From Thaumasiovibrio occultus (lineage in GTDB: Bacteria > Pseudomonadota > Gammaproteobacteria > Enterobacterales > Vibrionaceae): DNA of 64,000 bases. This document shows, in pieces, positions 58,845 to 64,000 of the stretch. Location: contig AP023052.1 in assembly GCA_019703815.1 (NCBI GenBank), forward strand, positions 1,054,001 to 1,118,000, in the 5' to 3' direction. Every line of letters starts with the position of its first letter. Position 1 is the first letter of the stretch. The notes beneath the pieces are model-generated. The model searched no databases and was not told where the DNA came from. It saw only the letters and a list, made by a program, of their open reading frames with translations. Made by a program: the position numbers and the translations under genes.

Positions 58845-59585
58845 TCAAACTTGCTCTTTTACCCATAACATAAAAACGATCACCAACAGAGAGATGATGA
58901 TAGAAATCGTTTGTCTGGTATCTGCACTGAATAAGCTTTTTATCTTTCTATACAATTCAGGGATCCCTAAATATAAAACCACGAGTGTTATTGACCAAAA
59001 GTAAAGGCTACCTTCACGCATCGCTTCAATATAATACAAGCCAAAGAGGCCGAGCATAATGGTGGGTGGCAGTGCTGGCGTAATGAAAGCGAAAAAATAG
59101 GTAATTAATGGCAACACTAATAAGTAATACAGGGCTTTGCTGCGTCGGTTGCCATCAATTAGCATTTTCTTATAAATATGGGCTTGCCCCCACAACACGG
59201 CGAAAATGATGCAAGAGGAGATAAGGTAGTTAAATACGAGCGCGAGAATGTTGCCCCACAGGTTGGGTGCTTCATACGACGTTGATCCGGTTTCAAGGAC
59301 TGAGCTGGTAAACCAATACATCATGCCCCAAAATCCGAGAATACCTGCGGCGGTATACAAGGCGTAAACGGGGATCATGGCCAGAGGGGCATCACAAAAG
59401 TGGTCAATGAATTGCTGCCGACGTTTACCGATAAAGTGAATCGCGAATTGAATAAGTACCGAAACGAGAAACCCGCAGCCCCAAAGCCACATGGGCGTGG
59501 TTCTATTGATGCTGGAGTTTGTTCCCATGGTGGCGAGCGAGGGGATAGATTCGGTAATCGTGACAAAAGTGTCAATGATGCTCAT
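58845..59585 (-). CDS. Hypothetical polytopic membrane protein
   Basis: The 246-residue protein has about six hydrophobic segments spread over most of its length, beginning near residue 33, and few charged residues except short loops. Base composition is lower in GC than rhlE. No known motif seen. First gene of a two-gene unit with the coiled-coil membrane protein. Confidence 0.65.
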   Translation of the reverse strand: MSIIDTFVTITESIPSLATMGTNSSINRTTPMWLWGCGFLVSVLIQFAIHFIGKRRQQFIDHFCDAPLAMIPVYALYTAAGILGFWGMMYWFTSSVLETGSTSYEAPNLWGNILALVFNYLISSCIIFAVLWGQAHIYKKMLIDGNRRSKALYYLLVLPLITYFFAFITPALPPTIMLGLFGLYYIEAMREGSLYFWSITLVVLYLGIPELYRKIKSLFSADTRQTISIIISLLVIVFMLWVKEQV

Positions 59586-60347
59586 CGCGTCGTGCCTTCA
59601 AAATGGTGATACTCGACAGGGGGCACAACGGCCTCACTTGGCGCAATATCGTAAGCGATCGAATTGTGTTGGGTATCTTATCTACTATCAGTACCGTTCT
59701 TTTTATCAGGATCATCAAACCTGATCCTTCGCATTAAATACTGCTGCATTAAATGCCTTTGCATTAAAGCGTGTTGTTCTAACTAAACGCATTGATGAGC
59801 AGCCATAGGGTGAGGACTGTAGCGCCGCCTTATCCGCTCGCCCCATGGTGTGGGGAATTTATCGTTAAAAGTAATAATAGTGATGTGGTGAATTATCTCT
59901 TTGCAACTGTAAGCTGTGCAATAGCTTAACGCTGACGCCCTTCAAATAACTGAAAAATAAGTGCCTGTGCAATTTATTTAGGCGTTTTTGCATGTTTTTA
60001 TGTATTTGTCGTAGCGAAGATGAGGCTTAGTTTTCTTTCCGTGCAACGCTTTGTTGGGTCTTATGAGTAAGCTGAAAATTAAGCATCTGTTGTACATTGG
60101 TTGTATGCCAAGTTAAGGTGGTTTTACATTACAGTCTTCCTTGTGATTTTGTTGTGGTGGAGGTGTTACGCTTTTTGTGTTGTTTAAATGCCTGTTTTAT
60201 AAGTGATTCTCACCATGTGATAAATGGTGGGAATTATGGATTTCTTGAGCTCTTATTAACAACGCTTAATATGGTTGGGTGTTATGTTCTCTCTGAACAG
60301 GTCACCAGAGTGACTTAGTCGTTCTTTGAAATGAAGTGAGAGCTAAC
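59586..60347. other. AT-rich intergenic region
   Basis: About 760 bases without a supported gene. A 73-codon frame at 60097-60318 is cysteine- and valine-rich, without a good ribosome binding site, and I do not accept it. The AT-rich composition continues into the lipoprotein gene to the right. Confidence 0.55.
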
Positions 60348-60983
60348 ATGAAATATACTTTTGGGGCACTGGTATGTGCATCTATCCTTGCTGGGTGTGG
60401 TTCGGATAGTTCAGGCGATAGCGTAAAACCTGAAACAACTAGTGAGAAAATCGCACGTTACTTCAACGTAGATTCAACGTTAATCGAAACTATATGCTCA
60501 GAGGACTGGGAGTTTACTTGTGAATTCAAGGAATTTGATGATGGGGAATACGATGCGAAAATAACATCGAAGCATCTTGGATTTATTCAGAGAATTGATA
60601 CTGGAAACTATTATTCTTATCTTTCAGCTAATATAACGTCTCCGGATTATGTCCTTGATGGGAATGAAACGTTAAAGATTAGCTATTCGTCAAATCATGT
60701 TAATAGCTATGAGCATGAAATTAATGATTTTGAAATTGACATTAGCAATGGTACTCATAACTTCATTATCTCCAATCTAATCTCTTATGATTATAGTTTA
60801 GACAGGGTAGTTGTTGATAATACTTACCTTCCTCTTCTGAATGATCTCTCTTATGACTTTAGCCACAACGGGGTGAGAGTAATATTTATGCCAGATGATC
60901 GTGGTTTTAGCGTGTACAACGACGAACCTGGTATTCAAAGCTTCTTTAAACTGCTAAGTATGAAAGTTGAAGAGAACGCCTAG
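60348..60983 (+). CDS. Putative lipoprotein of unknown function, AT-rich
   Basis: The 211-residue protein has a signal peptide with the lipobox LAGC (cysteine at 17) followed by GSDSSGDS, so it is exported and lipid-anchored. The mature part is acidic, rich in Asp, Asn, Ser and Tyr, with a beta-strand pattern. The gene is clearly AT-richer than its neighbours and uses rare-type codons, which suggests recent transfer. Start ATG 60348 has GTGAG 9 bases upstream. No family recognised. Confidence 0.7.
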   Translation: MKYTFGALVCASILAGCGSDSSGDSVKPETTSEKIARYFNVDSTLIETICSEDWEFTCEFKEFDDGEYDAKITSKHLGFIQRIDTGNYYSYLSANITSPDYVLDGNETLKISYSSNHVNSYEHEINDFEIDISNGTHNFIISNLISYDYSLDRVVVDNTYLPLLNDLSYDFSHNGVRVIFMPDDRGFSVYNDEPGIQSFFKLLSMKVEENA

Positions 60984-61050
60984 TACGAGTCTTGGATGGG
61001 GATACAGTGCTTGGTCTACTGCTCATTCAACTATCGTGTCATATTGAAAG

Positions 61051-61072
61051 AAAGGCGCCTTGTGGCGCCTTT
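61051..61072. terminator. Terminator between the lipoprotein gene and a convergent membrane gene
   Basis: AAAGGCGCC and GGCGCCTTT form a 9-bp stem with a TTGT loop, with an A-rich left flank and a short T-run. Confidence 0.75.
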
Positions 61073-61110
61073 GTCATGTAAGGGTATACCGGATTATGTC
61101 GGTTGCTAGC

Positions 61111-62154
61111 TTACAGCGTCCACTCGCCATCAACGAGTTCAAAGTAAGCATAATCGGTGTCGCCAAAGCGGTGCTCGTAACCGTAGGCACCGGTCACCGT
61201 GGCATCAAACTCTAAGATACACACAGCGGTGTCTTCGCCGCGCATTTCACAATCGCGGACATCAAGTGTGTGGATTTCCAGTTGCTCATTATCGCGCGCG
61301 GCTTCACGCTCCATCATACGTCGTACATCGCCAGTGTTTGGCAGGGACCGACCGAACATCCCGTTCAGCACAATCAGTGACAGAACAACCATACCTGCCA
61401 ATTGTGCCCAGTGACGTTTATTGACTTCTTTAACGCTGGCTTTCGCTGCAGGCACATCTTTGTTTTTCAGTGCGCCAACCACTGGGGTGAAGGCCACTTT
61501 CATCGCTTTTAGTTCAGCGGCTGCGAGCACTGCCAGTTGTTTGCCTTTCGCTTTTAGCGCTTGGCTTTTTTCTGAGTTCATCAGTGAGTTCACACGCGCT
61601 GACGAAGTGGCGTGGTTTTGCTCAGCATTGTCTGCGGCAGAGAACAAGATTTTCCAGAACTGATCGTTGCTGCGGTAGAAAGGCGCAATAGGCGCGATCA
61701 AAAAGCCAAACAGACCAACCAACGCCAGTGCAATGCCCACACGGAGGAACTTGCCGACAAGCTCTAAAATAGCGCCGAGATCACCATTGTCGCTTGATGA
61801 GCCGCCAAACATCGAGAGCATATCAATGGTGTCGGAAATATCAGAGATAAGATCGCGTGAGTGCCATAGGATCACTGCCCACAGCAGTGCCACGTAGAGG
61901 CGCATGATCCAGCGTTTCGCGCCGAACAAGCAAAGTAAAATCAAAGGCCAAATAGCAAAATGCGTCGTTAAAGGAAATTGGTCTTCGAACGGAATAACCG
62001 GGGTGCCGTACACTTCTGCGATGGGGAAGTATCCCCAGATCAGCAGACAGAACAGCATGGCGCTGAGAAGCCAGTTACGTGTTTTAAATTCAGGACGAGC
62101 TGCGGCAAAACTGGCAGCGGAAGGCGCGTTAAGATCAGAGAAGGAGGAAAACAT
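61111..62154 (-). CDS. Hypothetical membrane protein
   Basis: The 347-residue protein has about five hydrophobic segments: four in the N-terminal half (about 28-48, 68-82, 85-100, 138-162) and one near 255-275. Between them is a charged helical loop, and a C-terminal soluble domain of about 70 residues carries two cysteines (RDCEMRGEDTAVCILE) that may form a disulfide in the periplasm. The family is not recognised. Monocistronic. Confidence 0.7.
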   Translation of the reverse strand: MFSSFSDLNAPSAASFAAARPEFKTRNWLLSAMLFCLLIWGYFPIAEVYGTPVIPFEDQFPLTTHFAIWPLILLCLFGAKRWIMRLYVALLWAVILWHSRDLISDISDTIDMLSMFGGSSSDNGDLGAILELVGKFLRVGIALALVGLFGFLIAPIAPFYRSNDQFWKILFSAADNAEQNHATSSARVNSLMNSEKSQALKAKGKQLAVLAAAELKAMKVAFTPVVGALKNKDVPAAKASVKEVNKRHWAQLAGMVVLSLIVLNGMFGRSLPNTGDVRRMMEREAARDNEQLEIHTLDVRDCEMRGEDTAVCILEFDATVTGAYGYEHRFGDTDYAYFELVDGEWTL

Positions 62155-62497
62155 CGGTAATTATGACCTATATACTTGAAAATCGGGCGTATAATGCGGT
62201 CGGTGGATGCAAATTACAAATATTATCTATCGAAAGTATAAAAATTTTTGCTTGTTATAATTTCTTATAAACCAGTGGTTTAACTAATTTTGTAAAGTTG
62301 ACCAATTGTCTAGTCATGAGCGTGTCTTTGCAACGTTTTATGTCGCGTACCGTATCGAAACTGGGCGCTGGAATAACTGAAAAGCAGGGGCTTATCTTTA
62401 ACACCTTGTTTATTTCTCTGGCGTTGGGAAATCGCCCGGATCGCCAATGCTTTCACACGTTGCTGCTCACTATCGTTTCGCCATCAATCTTCGTTTG
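62155..62497. other. Intergenic region
   Basis: About 340 bases with no supported gene. The left part (62210-62290) is AT-rich and probably holds the promoter of the membrane gene at 61111. A 67-codon plus-strand frame to the right is not protein-like. Confidence 0.5.
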
Positions 62498-63376
62498 CTA
62501 AATCAAATTCAGTTGTGCGTCATCGGGCTTTTGCTTTAAGGATGGCAAATTAGGCAGCAGCAGGCCAGTGCCTTGCAACCGTGCATACAGGTGGTGCGCA
62601 AGGATCGGGCCGAGGGCGTTATCAGGGGTGTGGACCATCATATAAGGCGTTTTATCATCGCCTATCCACTGCGGCAGTTTCTTTTCCCACGCACTAAAAA
62701 AAGGCAGGTTGGCTTGCCAATCGTCAACGGTGTTGTCTCTATCAATCCCAATAAAGCGGATCATGGGATTGTCGGCAGTGGCTATCGCGTGGACCGGTAC
62801 GTTTGGCTTTTTTTGCTGCGCATCGAGCAGCGCTTCATCGTTGCGTTGATGGGAAAAAACCGGTCTTGAGTCCATGATCACGCGGTTGATCTTGTGCTCT
62901 ATCAGCAGAGCGTTGAGTTGGCGCTCTTCCTCTCCTTTGGCAAAAAATGCCGGATGGCGCACTTCAACCCCAAGGGGCAGGTTGTCAGGTAAGGCGCGAA
63001 CAAAGCGGGCCAAGTCCGGTAGCTGTGCCGGGCCAAATTTTGCCGGTAGCTGGATGTTCCATATCCCAGTTTGGTTAAGCAGCGGCGTCATGTTAGTGAA
63101 AAACTGGTTGAGCGCCGCATGGGCATGACGTAACTGCAGCTGGTGGGTGATCTGCTGAGGCAGTTTAAAGGTGAATTTGAATGTCTCTGGCACTGCATCC
63201 GCCCATTGCTGGGCGACGCGCACGGTCGGCGTGGCATAAAAGGTGGTGCTACCTTCGACGGTGTTGAAATGCTCAGCGTATTTTTCCAGCCTCGCTGCCG
63301 TGGGTGTGCCTGAGCCATACACACTTTGTTGCCAAGCCGGGCTAGACCATTGCGCCAGACCTAAGTAGAGCGACAT
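62498..63376 (-). CDS. yecE: DUF72 family protein YecE
   Basis: The 292-residue TIM-barrel protein shows the DUF72 features LGLAQWSSPAW near the start, FNTVEGSTTFYATPTV near 40 and FTFKLPQQITH near 68, with VEVRHPAFF near 155 and the MVHTPDN region near 250. The function of DUF72 proteins is unknown. Divergent proximity to aspS resembles the E. coli arrangement of yecE and aspS. Confidence 0.92.
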   Translation of the reverse strand: MSLYLGLAQWSSPAWQQSVYGSGTPTAARLEKYAEHFNTVEGSTTFYATPTVRVAQQWADAVPETFKFTFKLPQQITHQLQLRHAHAALNQFFTNMTPLLNQTGIWNIQLPAKFGPAQLPDLARFVRALPDNLPLGVEVRHPAFFAKGEEERQLNALLIEHKINRVIMDSRPVFSHQRNDEALLDAQQKKPNVPVHAIATADNPMIRFIGIDRDNTVDDWQANLPFFSAWEKKLPQWIGDDKTPYMMVHTPDNALGPILAHHLYARLQGTGLLLPNLPSLKQKPDDAQLNLI

Positions 63377-63789
63377 CCGTTTTCCTTTTCCTTTTCACTT
63401 TTGCCAGTGCCACGCGCTCTTGGGGCGTTAAACTCGCGGTTGAACCTTAGGTAAGATGCCAAGATTTTGCCTCTGGTCACTGCATATCGCAAGGCAAGGT
63501 GCTGTTAACTTGGCAAAGCTGGTGGTATCGTGCGCAATTGAGCGCGATTTGGACACTGGACTTTACCCTCTGCCAGTGTTTTCCTTTATAATGTGGCGTT
63601 CACACTGAATTACTCCCATTTCGTGGCTGATATGCGTGAAATTATTGGGCGGAAGCTGAGTTGATTGGCTCTCTACACCGGCTCGGTAAACTTCGACATC
63701 TGGATGAATGGATACCATCCACGAAATGGATGCCCTGCGACGAGGGTCGTGGCAGGAAGGATTTTAACTTTTTCTAGCGGGAATTTGAT
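63377..63789 (+). promoter_or_regulatory. aspS promoter and leader region
   Basis: About 410 bases without a gene. TATAAT at 63587-63592 is a good -10 without a clear -35 and would give a leader of about 190 bases. In that leader CATCC at 63716-63720 can pair with GGATG upstream (63702-63706) or downstream (63728-63732), and CCTGCGACGA/TCGTGGCAGG (63734-63756) forms a strong hairpin followed by T-rich sequence. Confidence 0.4.
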
Positions 63790-64000
63790 ATGCGCACCCA
63801 ATATTGTGGTCACCTGAACGCGTCTCTTGCGGGACAAACTGTAGAACTCAGCGGCTGGGTAAACAAACGCCGTGACTTGGGCGGTCTGATTTTCATCGAC
63901 ATGCGAGATCGCGAAGGTATTGTTCAGGTTGTGGTTGACCCAGATATGAAAGATATCTTTGAGGTTGCCGACAAAGTGCGTAACGAGTTCTGTATCCGCA
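63790..64000 (+). CDS. aspS: Aspartate-tRNA ligase, 3' end cut off by the window
   Basis: Only the first 70 codons are visible. They encode the typical N-terminal OB-fold anticodon-binding domain: [19 protein letters not shown], then [20 protein letters not shown] and [10 protein letters not shown], which is nearly diagnostic for bacterial AspRS. The ribosome binding site (GGGA) is weak. The rest of the roughly 590-residue class II synthetase lies beyond the window. Confidence 0.95.
   Translation, partial: MRTQYCGHLNASLAGQTVELSGWVNKRRDLGGLIFIDMRDREGIVQVVVDPDMKDIFEVADKVRNEFCIR

Noticed and set aside
60097-60318. 73-codon open frame in the AT-rich gap
   Set aside because: Unusual composition, no ribosome binding site and no recognisable domain; AT-rich DNA easily yields such frames.

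Overview
The window is a continuous piece of a gammaproteobacterial chromosome with about even base composition. Gene content and order point to the family Vibrionaceae: minCDE beside ycgL, tsaB-fadD-rnd, a complete hisGDCBHAFI operon, ychE beside adhE, a VC2046/SO_2500-type protein, and H-NS. A halophilic genus with near-50% GC such as Salinivibrio, or a relative such as Grimontia, would fit, but the genus is inferred, not proven. Almost everything is core chromosome. I see no insertion sequence, prophage, integron, CRISPR array, rRNA or tRNA gene.

Layout: 1-2.8 kb holds small envelope proteins, yecM and purU. 3-9.8 kb holds yoaA-tsaB, a small unnamed protein, an alpha/beta hydrolase, fadD and rnd. 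10-13.8 kb has minCDE, divergent ycgL and a lytic transglycosylase, then hns. 13.8-16.5 kb is a long non-coding stretch ending in a lysine riboswitch, followed by an NhaC-type transporter (probably a lysine carrier). 16.9-24.8 kb holds tdk and the complete his operon with a leader peptide of six consecutive histidines and an attenuator. 25-31.3 kb holds ychJ, an EAL/HDOD protein, lpxH, ppiB, cysS and ychE. 31.8-37.9 kb holds adhE, with an FNR-type promoter and a terminator-like leader, and a TAXI-type TRAP transporter. 38-43.8 kb holds a hydrolase, a peroxiredoxin-like protein, a Mn2+ riboswitch with an alx/TerC gene, a degenerate SDR, a VC2046-family protein and a PatB/MalY-type aminotransferase. 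43.8-47.1 kb is a three-gene operon (retropepsin-like lipoprotein, inactive transglutaminase with membrane domain, ATP-grasp ligase). 47.2-49 kb is cmoAB. 49.5-54.6 kb is a ferric-siderophore uptake operon. 54.7-64 kb holds rhlE and several unrecognised membrane or lipoprotein genes, including an AT-rich one, then yecE and the start of aspS.

Regulatory RNA is the main theme. Four cis-acting leaders can be read from the sequence: an L-box before the NhaC-family gene, a yybP-ykoY element before alx, the his attenuator, and an adhE leader with a 12-bp inverted repeat plus U-run directly before the ribosome binding site. The adhE leader does not match a family I recognise and is the best candidate for undescribed regulation. 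Among proteins, the retropepsin/transglutaminase/ATP-grasp operon is the most likely poorly understood system: its architecture suggests envelope-linked peptide ligation and proteolysis, but its substrate is not visible here.
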